Assembly (NCBI GenBank): GCA_016789885.1 | Contig: JAEUPZ010000024.1 | Location: 1-64,000 of the forward strand | Source: Chromatiales bacterium | Lineage (GTDB): Bacteria > Pseudomonadota > Gammaproteobacteria > Steroidobacterales > GCA-2729495 | Reading direction: 5' to 3' | DNA: 64,000 nucleotides | Shown here: positions 7,801 to 16,640 of the stretch, in pieces | Numbering within the stretch: position 1 is the first letter of the stretch | How the letters are laid out: each line of letters starts with the position of its first letter | Program-made: the position numbers and the translations under genes | Notes under the pieces: generated by a model | Database searches by the model: none | What the model was told of the DNA's origin: nothing | What the model saw: the letters and a program-made list of their open reading frames with translations, nothing else

Positions 7801-8619
7801 GTGCGCCAGCTGCTGCTTGCTTCCGTCCTCGTCGCCACCGCCGCCTGCGCCAGCCAGTCCGCCGACGCGCCGGCGCCCGACCCGAAGCTCGCCGCCATCA
7901 TCGCCGGCGATCACCGCTCGGCCGAGAACCGCGCCCGCGACGCGTACCGGCATCCCCTCGAGACGCTGACGTTCTTCGGCCTGCGGCCCGACATGAAGGT
8001 CGTCGAGATCTGGCCGTCGGGTGGCTGGTACACCGAGATCATCGGGCCCTACGTCAAGGACCGCGGCGCCTACTACGCGGCGGGCTGGGATCCCGATGCC
8101 CAGGCCGAGTTCATCCGCAAGGGCATCGCCGCCTACCGCGCGAAGCTCGACGCGCGGCCCGACCTGTACGGCGGCGTGAAGATGACGGTGCTCGCCTTCC
8201 CCGGCAAGACCGAGATCGCGCCGCCGGGCTCCGTCGACATGGTCCTGACCTTCCGCAACATCCACAACTGGATGCCGGCGGGCAACGCCGACGCAGCCTT
8301 CGCCGCCATGTACCGCGCACTGAAGCCGGGCGGCATCCTCGGCGTCGTCGAGCACCGGGCGCCGGCCGGGCAGCCCCAGGATCCGAAGGCGGCGAGCGGC
8401 TACATCAGCGAGGAGTACGCCATCGAGCTGGCGCGCCGGGCCGGCTTCGTGCTCGAGGCCAGGTCCGAGGTCAACGCGAACCCGAAGGACACCAAGGACT
8501 ACCCGAAGGGCGTCTGGACCCTGCCGCCCACCTACCGCGACGGCGACGTCGACCGCGCGAAGTACACCGCCATCGGCGAGAGCGACCGCTTCACGCTGCG
8601 CTTCCGCAAGCCGGGATGA
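7801..8619 (+). CDS. Class I SAM-dependent methyltransferase-like lipoprotein
   Basis: 272 residues with a GTG start after GGGGAGA. The N-terminus MRQLLLASVLVATAACAS is a lipoprotein signal. The mature part has a methyltransferase fold signature: HPLETLTFFGLRPDMKVVEIWPSGGWYTE (motif I variant with WPSGGW in place of GxGxG), SVDMVLTFRNIHNW (motif IV region) and MYRALKPGGILGVVEHRA (motif VI). An exported methyltransferase fold is unexpected because SAM is cytoplasmic. The family is known from genomes but its substrate is not. Its stop overlaps the next start (ATGA). Confidence 0.85.
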   Translation: MRQLLLASVLVATAACASQSADAPAPDPKLAAIIAGDHRSAENRARDAYRHPLETLTFFGLRPDMKVVEIWPSGGWYTEIIGPYVKDRGAYYAAGWDPDAQAEFIRKGIAAYRAKLDARPDLYGGVKMTVLAFPGKTEIAPPGSVDMVLTFRNIHNWMPAGNADAAFAAMYRALKPGGILGVVEHRAPAGQPQDPKAASGYISEEYAIELARRAGFVLEARSEVNANPKDTKDYPKGVWTLPPTYRDGDVDRAKYTAIGESDRFTLRFRKPG

Positions 8620-9008
8620 TCGATCACCTCAGCACCTGCGCCACCGACTTCGCAGCGACCCGCGCGTTCTACGCCGCAGCCCTGGGCGCCCTGGGCTACG
8701 GCTGCCAGGCCGAGGCCGTGATGCCCGCCGGCGCCGACGGTCCCGCCCGCCGCACCTGCGCCTTCGGACCACCGGGAAAGCCGGTCTTCTGGGTCATCGA
8801 GGTGACGGCGCCGGCCACGCCCCGGCACATGGCCTTCGCGGCCGCCGACCGGGCGGGTGTCGATGCCTTCTACCAGGCGGCCCTGTCGGCCGGTGGGCTG
8901 GACAACGGTGCGCCCGGCCTCCGCCCGCAGTACCACCCCAGGTACTACGGGGCCTTCGTGCTCGACCCCGACGGCAACAACGTCGAGGCCTGCTGCCACC
9001 ACGGCTGA
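8616..9008 (+). CDS. VOC-family (glyoxalase/dioxygenase fold) protein
   Basis: 130 residues with one vicinal-oxygen-chelate domain: an IDHLSTCATDFAATRAFYAAALGALGY start with the metal-ligand-type His3, the HMAFAAADRAGVDAFYQAAL middle, and the YYGAFVLDPDGNNVEACCH end with its Glu ligand. Its ATG overlaps the methyltransferase stop by four bases, so the two are coupled. The substrate is unknown; such single-domain proteins include glyoxalase-like enzymes and antibiotic-binding proteins. Confidence 0.9.
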   Translation: MIDHLSTCATDFAATRAFYAAALGALGYGCQAEAVMPAGADGPARRTCAFGPPGKPVFWVIEVTAPATPRHMAFAAADRAGVDAFYQAALSAGGLDNGAPGLRPQYHPRYYGAFVLDPDGNNVEACCHHG

Positions 9009-9068
9009 CCTGTTCCACTGCCCGGTCGCGGGCCGGGCTCGCAGGGGGCAGCGCGCAGGCGTCCGGGC

Positions 9069-9074
9069 TATGCT
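9069..9074 (+). promoter_or_regulatory. -10-like box (TATGCT)
   Basis: TATGCT followed by GCCGCC lies 90 bases before the RND adaptor gene, in the window's recurrent promoter layout. Confidence 0.3.
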
Positions 9075-9164
9075 GCCGCCCAAGGCAACCCGCCCCGGGC
9101 AGCGGCCCGGGCCCCGGGCCGGCGGTGGGGCGCCGGTGCCCCTGCATCCTTCCGGAATCCGCGC

Positions 9165-10235
9165 ATGACCCCTCGCGTCCGTCTCGCTCCCTCCCTGATG
9201 CTCGCCCTGGCGCTCGTCGCCTGTGGCCGGGGCAAGCCCCCGGCTGCGCCGCCGGGCCGGGTCGTCAACATCACCACGGCCAGCGTCGTGCGGCAGCCCG
9301 TCGAAGAGACCGAGTGGGCCGTCGGCCTGCTCGAGAGCGTCTCCGCGCCGTCGGTGTCGGCCGAGGTGGCGGGGCGCATCGTGCGGCTGCTGGTGGACGA
9401 CGGCCAGGCCGTCGCGAAGGGCCAGGTGCTGGCCGAGATCGACAGCGAGCAGTACCGCTTCGGCAGCCAGGTGGACGAGGCCGAGGTGGGGCGGCTCGCG
9501 GCGCTGGTCAAGAACAAGGAGCTCGAGCTCGACCGCGCGAAGCGGCTCTTTGCCGAGAACCTGATCTCGCGCGAGCAGCTCGACACCCTGACGACGGACC
9601 TGGACGCCCTCAAGGCCCAGCTGCGCGGCGCCGAGGCCCGGGCCGGTGACAGTACCCGGCGGCTCGGCGAGGCCCGCATCACCGCACCATTCGCGGGGCG
9701 CATCGCCCGCCGCAACGTCGACGTCGGCGCCTACGTGCAGGTCGGCACGGCGGTCTTCGACCTTGTCGACACCCGGGCGCTGCGCGTACGGCTGCCGTTC
9801 CCCGAGTACCGGGCGCCGCAGCTGCGGCCGGGACTCACCGTGCGGCTCACTTCGTCATCCGGTGACGGCGTCGTGACGGCGCGGGTCAGCGAGGTGCAGC
9901 CCAGCATCAATCCCTCGAACCGGTCGCTGGCGGTCATCGTCGACTTCGAGAACCCGGGCAACTGGCGGCCCGGCGGCAGCGTGCGCGCCGACGTCGTGCT
10001 CGAGACCCGTCCCGCCGCGATCATGGTGCCGCAGACGGCGGTCGTGCGGCGCCCGGCCGGCGACGTCGTCTACGTGGTTGCCGAGGGCAAGGTGCGCGAG
10101 CAGCTGGTGCGCCGGGGCCTGCGCAACGGCGAGCTGGTGGAGATCGCCGACGGCCTGGCCGGCGGCGAGGTGGTGGCCGTCGACGGCGCCGGCTTCCTGA
10201 CGAATGGCACGGCGGTGAAGGTGGTGGAGAGCTGA
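9165..10235 (+). CDS. RND efflux periplasmic adaptor (HlyD/MFP family), lipoprotein
   Basis: 356 residues. Lipobox-like LVAC lies at about residues 17-20. A biotinyl-lipoyl hairpin half-motif (AGRIVRLLVDDGQAVAKGQVLAEID) is followed by a coiled-coil helical hairpin (about 100-165), the second lipoyl half (ITAPFAGRIARRNVDVGAYV), a beta-barrel domain, and the membrane-proximal domain (PQTAVVRRPAGDVVYVV). It bridges the inner-membrane pump to an outer-membrane channel; no TolC-like gene is in the window. The pump gene starts 1 nt after its stop. Confidence 0.95.
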   Translation: MTPRVRLAPSLMLALALVACGRGKPPAAPPGRVVNITTASVVRQPVEETEWAVGLLESVSAPSVSAEVAGRIVRLLVDDGQAVAKGQVLAEIDSEQYRFGSQVDEAEVGRLAALVKNKELELDRAKRLFAENLISREQLDTLTTDLDALKAQLRGAEARAGDSTRRLGEARITAPFAGRIARRNVDVGAYVQVGTAVFDLVDTRALRVRLPFPEYRAPQLRPGLTVRLTSSSGDGVVTARVSEVQPSINPSNRSLAVIVDFENPGNWRPGGSVRADVVLETRPAAIMVPQTAVVRRPAGDVVYVVAEGKVREQLVRRGLRNGELVEIADGLAGGEVVAVDGAGFLTNGTAVKVVES

Positions 10236-10236
10236 C

Positions 10237-13200
10237 ATGAGCCTCGCATCCGTCTCGGTCAAGCGCTACGTCTTCGCTGCGATGCTGAACGCGGTGCTCG
10301 TGGTCTTCGGCTTCTTCGCCTGGGATCGACTCGGCATCGAGCGCCTGCCCAACATCGACCTCGGCACCATCTCGGTGCTGACCCGGCTCGACGGCGCGAA
10401 CCCCGAGATCGTCGACTCGAGCGTGACCAACGTCGTCGAGGGGGCCATCAGCAGCATTCCCGGCATCGACCAGCTGGTGTCGTCCACCTCGGCCGGGCAG
10501 TCGCTGGTGACGCCGACCTTCCAGCTCGGCAAGGACATCGACATCGCCTTCAACGAGGTGCAGGCGAAGGTCAGCCAGGTGCGGGGGCAGCTCCCCGACG
10601 ACGCCGACGTGCCGGTGATCACCAAGGCCAACACCGGCGGCTTCCCGTCGTTCTGGATCACGATCACCGGCGACCGCACGATCCAGGAGCTGAACCAGTA
10701 CGCGCGCACCGTGGTGCGCAAGCGCCTCGAGACCATCGACGGCGTCGGCGAGGTGGTAATCGGCGGCGAGCGCACGCGCACGATCCGCGTGAACCTCGAC
10801 TTCGAGCGGCTGACGGCCTTCGGCATCACGGTGCAGGACGTGATCGCCGCCTTCCGCAACCAGCACTTCCAGCTGCCGGGCGGCTACCTCGTCGAGAACG
10901 CCCGCGAGCAGCTGCTGAAGCTCGACCTCGAGTACCACCGGCCCGAGGACCTCGAGCGGCTCATCCTGACCTACCGGCTCGGCAGCCCGATCTACCTGCG
11001 CGACGTCGCCACCATCGAGGACAGCCTGAGCGACGCCCGCCGGGTGGGCCGCTACAACGGACGGGCGGCCGTCGGCCTCGGCATCATCAAGGTCGCCGGC
11101 CAGAACAGCGTCGACATCGCCAACGAGATCAAGCGCCGCATCAACCGCGAGATCATCCCGAACCTGCCGCCGGGGCTCGAGGTGAAGATCTCCGCCGACG
11201 ACAGCCTCTACATCATCGACCTCGTCAACTCCCTCGAGGAGCACCTGATCTACGGCGCGCTGTTCGCCGCCCTGGTGGTCTGGTTCTTCCTGCGCAGCTT
11301 CCGCGCGACGCTGATCGTCGCGGCTGCCATCCCGGTGTCGCTGCTCGGCGCGGCGCTGGTGATGTTCTTCCTCGGCTACACGCTGAACACCATCACGATG
11401 CTCGCGCTGCTGCTGCTGATCGGCGTCGTGGTTGACGACGCCATCGTGGTGCTCGAGAACATCCAGCGCAAGGTCGAGGGCGGCGAGACGGACCGGGCAA
11501 AGGCCTCGGTCGATGGCGCCAACGAGGTGCTGCTGGCCATCGTCGCCTCGACGCTCGTGCTGGCCTGCATCTTCGCCGTCGTGGTGTTCGTGCCCGGCGT
11601 GCCGGGCAAGCTCATCGGTGCCTTCGGTGTCGTCGTGGCGCTCGGCGTGCTGGTCTCGCTGTTCGTGTCGCTGACACTGACGCCGATGCTCTGCTCGCGC
11701 CACCTCAAGGTGGAGGCCGGCGAGGTCCATGGCCTGGTGCACCGGCGCATCACCGGGTGGCTCGATGCGATGGAGACCCGCTACCGGGGGGCCATCGGCT
11801 GGAGCCTGCGCCACCGCTGGCTCGTGGTCGCCGGGGCCATCGGCATCGTCGCACTGACGCCGTTCATCTTCATGACGCTGGGCGGGGAGTTCTTCCCGGC
11901 CGAGGACGAGGGCCAGTTCCAGGTCACCCTGCGCACGCCCGCAGGCTCCAGCCTCGAGTACGGCGACGAGCGCATGCGCCGCATCGAGGAGATCGTGCTG
12001 TCGCACCCGGAGATCGAGAGTGTGTTCGCAACGCTCGGTGGCGGCCGGGCCAACAGCGTCAGCAACGGCGTCATGTACGTGAACATGCTGCCGCGGGACC
12101 AGCGGAAGGTCACCCAGTCGGAGATGATCAGGATCCTGCGCGACGAGTTCGCGGAAGTTCCGGGCATCGTCGCCTTCCCGGCGCCCTACGGCATCTCGGG
12201 CAGCTCGCGCGGCGACGCCCTGGCCTTCGTGCTGCAGGGGCCCGACCTCGAGACGACGGCGCAGCTGGCGCGCGAGTTCCGTGATCGCCTCGCGCAGAAG
12301 CCCGAGCTGGGCCAGGTGGACCTGGACCTCGAACTCGACCTGCCCCAGGTGCGCCTCGAGGTGAACCGGGACCTGGCCGCCGAGTTCGGCCTGACGAGCC
12401 GCGAGGTGGCCGAAGCGGCCAACGTGCTGGCCGGCGGGCTCAACGTGGCCAAGTACAGCGACGAGCCCGGCGACGGTGAGCGCTACGACATCCGGCTGAA
12501 GGCCGCCGGCGACGTCAACCTGCAGGACCTCTCGAAGATCTACCTGCGCGGCCCGAACCGCGACCTCATCCGCCTCGACACCGTGGCGAAGTTCACCGAG
12601 CTCGCGGGGCCCGCGACGATCACCCGGGTGGCCCGCCAGTACGCCGCGTCGTTCTTCTCCGACCCGACCGTCTCCCTCGGCGAGGCCGTGGACATCGTGC
12701 GCCGCGAGGCCGACGATTTCCTGCCGCCGGGCTACACGCTGAAGCTGCAGGGCGGCTCCGAGCAGCTCGACGAGACCTCGTCGGGGCTCGGCCTCGTCTT
12801 CGGCCTCGCCCTGCTGCTGGTCTACGGCGTGCTGGCCAGCCAGTTCAACTCGTACCTGCAGCCGCTCATCATCATGGTGGCGCAGCCGCTGGCCATCATC
12901 GGCGGCGTGGCGGCGCTGGCCATCACCGGCAATACGCTGAACCTGTACTCCATCGTCGGCCTGATCCTGCTCATCGGCCTCGTGGCGAAGAACTCGATCC
13001 TGCTGGTGGACCTGACCAACCAGCTGCGGGAGCAGGGCATGGCCGTGGACGAGGCCCTGGCCGAGGCCTGCCCGCGCCGGCTGCGCCCCATCCTGATGAC
13101 CTCGCTCACGATCATCTTCGCCATGCTGGTGCCGGCGCTGGGCTTCGGCACCGGCGTCGAGCTGTCGGGCCCGCTGTCGGTGGCCGTCATCGGCGGCATG

Positions 13201-13338
13201 ATCAGCTCGACGCTGCTGACGCTGGTGGTGGTGCCCGCAGTCTACTCGCTGGTGGAGAGCGGCCGCGGCCGCGAATCGCGGTTCTCGCCGCGGGCCTGGC
13301 TCGCGAAACTGCCGCTGCCGGGGCGGGCGCCCTCCTAG
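10237..13338 (+). CDS. RND multidrug efflux transporter permease (HAE-1 type)
   Basis: 1033 residues, the usual AcrB-family length. TM1 is VFAAMLNAVLVVFGFFAW. The porter domain contains PTFQLGKDIDIAFNEVQAKV. TM4 has the family motif GVVVDDAIVVLENIQRK with the proton-relay Asp pair, and TM10 has GLVAKNSILLVDLTNQ with Lys. The HAE-1 signature rather than the heavy-metal type suggests hydrophobic or amphiphilic drugs, or envelope compounds. It forms an operon with the adaptor upstream. It converges with the PLP decarboxylase, leaving only 24 nt between stops. Confidence 0.96.
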   Translation: MSLASVSVKRYVFAAMLNAVLVVFGFFAWDRLGIERLPNIDLGTISVLTRLDGANPEIVDSSVTNVVEGAISSIPGIDQLVSSTSAGQSLVTPTFQLGKDIDIAFNEVQAKVSQVRGQLPDDADVPVITKANTGGFPSFWITITGDRTIQELNQYARTVVRKRLETIDGVGEVVIGGERTRTIRVNLDFERLTAFGITVQDVIAAFRNQHFQLPGGYLVENAREQLLKLDLEYHRPEDLERLILTYRLGSPIYLRDVATIEDSLSDARRVGRYNGRAAVGLGIIKVAGQNSVDIANEIKRRINREIIPNLPPGLEVKISADDSLYIIDLVNSLEEHLIYGALFAALVVWFFLRSFRATLIVAAAIPVSLLGAALVMFFLGYTLNTITMLALLLLIGVVVDDAIVVLENIQRKVEGGETDRAKASVDGANEVLLAIVASTLVLACIFAVVVFVPGVPGKLIGAFGVVVALGVLVSLFVSLTLTPMLCSRHLKVEAGEVHGLVHRRITGWLDAMETRYRGAIGWSLRHRWLVVAGAIGIVALTPFIFMTLGGEFFPAEDEGQFQVTLRTPAGSSLEYGDERMRRIEEIVLSHPEIESVFATLGGGRANSVSNGVMYVNMLPRDQRKVTQSEMIRILRDEFAEVPGIVAFPAPYGISGSSRGDALAFVLQGPDLETTAQLAREFRDRLAQKPELGQVDLDLELDLPQVRLEVNRDLAAEFGLTSREVAEAANVLAGGLNVAKYSDEPGDGERYDIRLKAAGDVNLQDLSKIYLRGPNRDLIRLDTVAKFTELAGPATITRVARQYAASFFSDPTVSLGEAVDIVRREADDFLPPGYTLKLQGGSEQLDETSSGLGLVFGLALLLVYGVLASQFNSYLQPLIIMVAQPLAIIGGVAALAITGNTLNLYSIVGLILLIGLVAKNSILLVDLTNQLREQGMAVDEALAEACPRRLRPILMTSLTIIFAMLVPALGFGTGVELSGPLSVAVIGGMISSTLLTLVVVPAVYSLVESGRGRESRFSPRAWLAKLPLPGRAPS

Positions 13339-13362
13339 CTCACCGCGGGGGCCGGCGCGGCG

Positions 13363-14748
13363 TCAGTCCGGCGGCGGTGCCAGGCTGCGGAAAACCCGCA
13401 GGATCGCCGCGACGCTGCGCCGGGCATCGTCGTCCGTCGTCGACCAGTTCGAGACGGAGATCCGCATGGCCGCCAGGCCGTGCCAGTTCGTGCCGCTCAG
13501 CCAGCAGGTGCCTTCCTGCTGGACGCCGGTGACCACGGCGCGCGTGATCTCGTCGTCGTCGCCGAAGCGCACCAGCACCTGGTTCAGCACGACGTCGTTC
13601 AGCACGCGCACGCCCGGCGCCGCGGCCAGCAGGCCGGCCATGGTGCTGGCGAGGGCGCAGCAGCGTTCGACCAGGTCGGCGATGCCGTCGCGCCCGAGCG
13701 CGCGCAGGGTCGCGTAGACCGGAATGCCCCGGGCCCGCCGCGAAAACTCCGGCGTCCAGTCCACCGCATCACGTTCGCTACCGCCGGTCTGGATCAGGTA
13801 GGCCGCCTGGGAGGTCATGGCGGCGCGCAGGTCATCGGGGCGGCGCACGATGGCGACGCCGCAGTCGTAGGGCACGTTCAGCCACTTGTGCGCATCGGTG
13901 GCCCAGGAGTCCGCCAGTTCCGCACCCGCCGCCAGCCAGCGGTGGCGGCGGCTCGCCCGGGCCCACAGCCCGAAGGCGCCGTCGACGTGCAGCCACGCCC
14001 CGTGCCGGCGGGCGAGGCCGGCGACGTCGGCCAGCGGGTCGAAGCTCCCGGTGTTCACGTTGCCGGCCTGGGCGCAGATGATCGTGGGGCCACTGAGCCC
14101 GCCCAGCACCGCGGCAAGCTCGTCCGCCCGCAGGCGTCCCTCGTCGTCCGTCGCGACCCGCGTGATGCCCCGCGTGCCGAAGCCCAGGTAGCGCAGCGCC
14201 ACGTCGATGGTGACGTGGGACTCGGCCGAGGCCACCAGGTTGACCCGGGGTGCGCCGTTCAGTCCGTCGGCCTCGACGTCCCAGCCCGCGTCCTGCAGCA
14301 CCGCGTGCCGGGCAGCCGCCAGGCAGGTGAAGTTCGCCATCTGGCCACCGGTGACGAAGGCGGCCCGGGCCGTGCGGGGCAGGTCGAGCAGGTCGAGCAG
14401 CCAGTCGGCCGCCACCTCCTCGACGACCGACGCCAGCGGCGAGGCCGCGTAGATGCCGGCGTTCTGGTCCCAGGCGGCGGTGAGCCAGTCTGCGGCCAGG
14501 GCCACCGGCTGTGAGCCACCGATGACGAAGCCGAAGTAGCGGGGGCCGGTGCTACCGGTCGTGCCCCGCGTCGCCGCTGCCGCCAGCGCGTCGATGACGC
14601 GGGCGGGATCGTCGCCGTGGCCGACGAGCGGAACGCGCAGCTCGGCCAGCAACCCGTCACGGCTGGCCGTCGCGCCCACCGGCCGCGTCGCGCAGGTGGC
14701 AAGGTGGCTGGCGGCGTGCTTGTGGGCAAGGGACAACAGGCTGCTCAT
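13363..14748 (-). CDS. PLP-dependent decarboxylase (group II, aromatic-amino-acid/glutamate type)
   Basis: 461 residues with fold-type I organisation. It contains YFGFVIGGSQP, the cofactor region FVTGGQMANFTCLAAAR, AESHVTIDVALRYLGFG, HVDGAFGLWARAS with the PLP-pyridine Asp, and the Schiff-base Lys in SWATDAHKWLNVPYDCG. The start is an ATG with a good CAGGAG site; an upstream in-frame ATG has no support. The substrate is not determinable from sequence (L-DOPA/Trp/Glu type all possible). It lies downstream of the polyamine operon but is separated from it by a strong terminator. Confidence 0.9.
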   Translation of the reverse strand: MSSLLSLAHKHAASHLATCATRPVGATASRDGLLAELRVPLVGHGDDPARVIDALAAAATRGTTGSTGPRYFGFVIGGSQPVALAADWLTAAWDQNAGIYAASPLASVVEEVAADWLLDLLDLPRTARAAFVTGGQMANFTCLAAARHAVLQDAGWDVEADGLNGAPRVNLVASAESHVTIDVALRYLGFGTRGITRVATDDEGRLRADELAAVLGGLSGPTIICAQAGNVNTGSFDPLADVAGLARRHGAWLHVDGAFGLWARASRRHRWLAAGAELADSWATDAHKWLNVPYDCGVAIVRRPDDLRAAMTSQAAYLIQTGGSERDAVDWTPEFSRRARGIPVYATLRALGRDGIADLVERCCALASTMAGLLAAAPGVRVLNDVVLNQVLVRFGDDDEITRAVVTGVQQEGTCWLSGTNWHGLAAMRISVSNWSTTDDDARRSVAAILRVFRSLAPPPD

Positions 14749-14810
14749 GGCGCACTCCTGCGGGCTTGCTATGCGGCGCTCATCATACGGCCGCGCGCGG
14801 CGCCTCTCCG

Positions 14811-14880
14811 AAAACAAAAGGTAATCCCCAGGCAAGCCGGGCCAGATCTAGACTGGTCTGGTTTGCCTGGGGATCACCTT
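14811..14880 (-). terminator. Rho-independent terminator of the polyamine operon, abutting the stop codon
   Basis: Two 18-nt arms (positions 14863-14880 and 14818-14835) pair with one mismatch around a 27-nt centre. Read on the minus strand they are followed by TTTTGTTTT. The stem begins at the last base of the potI stop codon. No T-run follows on the plus strand, so it acts in one direction only. Confidence 0.88.
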
Positions 14881-15692
14881 CATTTCGGGCCCGCGACAAC
14901 CACCGCCCGGTACCGGGTGCTCGCCCGCCGCATGGCGAGCCACGACGCGACGGCGCCGAGGACGATGGCCAGCACCAGCAGCGTCGCCAGGGCGTTGACC
15001 TTGGGGCTCACCCCGAGCCTGACGCTCGAGAAGATCACGATGGGCAGCGTCGAGGCCCCGGGCCCCGTGACGAAGCTCGAGATGACGAGGTCGTCGATCG
15101 ACAGCGTGAAGGCCAGCAGCCACGCCGACAGCAGCGCCGGCGCGATGACCGGCAGCGTCACGTCGCGGAAGGTCCTGAACGGCGTGGCGCCGAGGTCCAG
15201 CGCCGCCTCCTCGAGGGTCCGGTCGAACTCCGCCAGCCGCGTTGCCACGACGACGGTGACGTAGGCGGTGGCGAAGGTCGTGTGGGCGATCCACAGCGTC
15301 AGCATGCCGCGCGCCACGAACGGCGACAGCGCGACGAACAGCAGCAGCAGCGACAGGCCCGTGATGATCTCGGGCATGACGAGGGGCGCCGTCAGCAGTG
15401 CCCCGAACACCGCCCGGCCGCGGAACGGCCCGTAGCGCGTGAGCGCCACGGCGGCCATGGTCCCGAGCACGAGCGCACTGCTGGCCGAGAGCACGGCGAC
15501 CCGCAGGCTCAGCCACGCCGCCTCGATGAGCTGTCGGTCGCGGAAGAGCTCGCCGTACCAGCGCGTCGAGAACCCCGCCCACACCGTGACCAGCCGAGAC
15601 TCGTTGAACGAGTAGACCATGAGCACGACGATCGGCAGCCACAGGAACGAGAGCCCGCCGGCCAGCACGAGCCACTGCCAGCGCCGGCTCAT
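14880..15692 (-). CDS. potI: Polyamine ABC transporter permease (PotI/PotC type)
   Basis: 270 residues with about six membrane helices. The N-terminal helix is WLVLAGGLSFLWLPIVVLMVYSFN, typical of PotC/PotI. The EAA loop that docks on the ATPase reads LEEAALDLGATPFRTFRDVTLP. Its ATG overlaps the upstream permease stop by four bases (ATGA). It is the last gene of the operon; the terminator hairpin begins at its stop codon. Confidence 0.93.
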   Translation of the reverse strand: MSRRWQWLVLAGGLSFLWLPIVVLMVYSFNESRLVTVWAGFSTRWYGELFRDRQLIEAAWLSLRVAVLSASSALVLGTMAAVALTRYGPFRGRAVFGALLTAPLVMPEIITGLSLLLLFVALSPFVARGMLTLWIAHTTFATAYVTVVVATRLAEFDRTLEEAALDLGATPFRTFRDVTLPVIAPALLSAWLLAFTLSIDDLVISSFVTGPGASTLPIVIFSSVRLGVSPKVNALATLLVLAIVLGAVASWLAMRRASTRYRAVVVAGPK

Positions 15693-16630
15693 CGCCTCGC
15701 CTCCCCGCCGGCTGCGGCCCCGAGGAGACCGGCGGCCGCGCTGCTGCTGCCAGGCATCTGGTAACGGTAGAACAGCGCGATGGGGACCAGCAGCAGGGTG
15801 AGCAGCACGATGGCCACCGCCGAGGCGATGGGCCAGTCGCGATTGTTGAAGAACTCCTGCCAGAGCACCTTGCCGATCATCAGCGTGTCGGCCCCGCCGA
15901 GCAGCTCGGGGATGACGAACTCGCCGGTGGCCGGGATGAACACCAGCAGGCAACCGGCGAGGATGCCGCCGCGCGTGAGGGGCAGGATGACCCGGCGGAA
16001 GCACTGCCACGGCGTGGCGCCAAGGTCGAGGGCCGCCTCGGCCAGCGACCAGTCGAGCCGGGCGATGCTCGTGTAGAGCGGCAGCACCATGAACGGCAGG
16101 TACGTGTAGACGATGCCGACGTACACCGCGAAGTCGGTCCGCAGCAGCTGCAGGGGCTCGGCCACGAGGCCGAGCCCCGTGAGCAGGTTGTTGATGTGGC
16201 CATTGCCCGCCAGCAGGCCGATCCAGGCATAGACGCGGATCAGGAACGACGTCCACGACGGCACGACCACCAGCATCAGCAGAACGCTGCGCAGCTCCGC
16301 CGGCGCCCGGGCAATGGCGTAGGCCATCGGATAGCCGATGACGAGGGCACAGAACGTCGCCACGGCGGCCACGCGGAGCGAATTCAGGTAGGCGATGCCG
16401 TACAGGCGGTCGGACAGCAGGAACGCAAAGTTCTCCAGGGTGGCGGTGAACCGCAGCCGGTCGCCCGCCCACTCGACGACGGCGGAGTACGGCGGCATCG
16501 CGATGATCGCCTCGGCGAGGCTGATCTTCAGGACGATCAGGAACGGCAGCAGGAAGAAGACGGCGAGCCACAGGTAGGGCACGCCGAGCACGACGCGCCG
16601 GAGCCAGGCAGCCGTGGAGCCCGTCGACAC
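15689..16630 (-). CDS. potH: Polyamine ABC transporter permease (PotH/PotB type)
   Basis: 313 residues with six predicted helices. It begins with a basic segment and LGVPYLWLAVFFLLPFLIVLKISL. The EAA loop is LAEAALDLGATPWQCFRRVILP. The PotH-type feature TGEFVIPELLGG follows. GTG start, 10 nt after the ATPase stop. It pairs with PotI to form the membrane channel of a putrescine/spermidine importer. Putrescine is inferred as substrate from the adjacent catabolic genes. Confidence 0.93.
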   Translation of the reverse strand: MSTGSTAAWLRRVVLGVPYLWLAVFFLLPFLIVLKISLAEAIIAMPPYSAVVEWAGDRLRFTATLENFAFLLSDRLYGIAYLNSLRVAAVATFCALVIGYPMAYAIARAPAELRSVLLMLVVVPSWTSFLIRVYAWIGLLAGNGHINNLLTGLGLVAEPLQLLRTDFAVYVGIVYTYLPFMVLPLYTSIARLDWSLAEAALDLGATPWQCFRRVILPLTRGGILAGCLLVFIPATGEFVIPELLGGADTLMIGKVLWQEFFNNRDWPIASAVAIVLLTLLLVPIALFYRYQMPGSSSAAAGLLGAAAGGEARR

Positions 16631-16640
16631 GGTCCGGCCG

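Noticed and set aside
10021..12006. A 661-codon antisense frame within the RND pump
   Set aside because: Low-complexity His/Asp/Val/Gly composition; the RND transporter is unambiguous.
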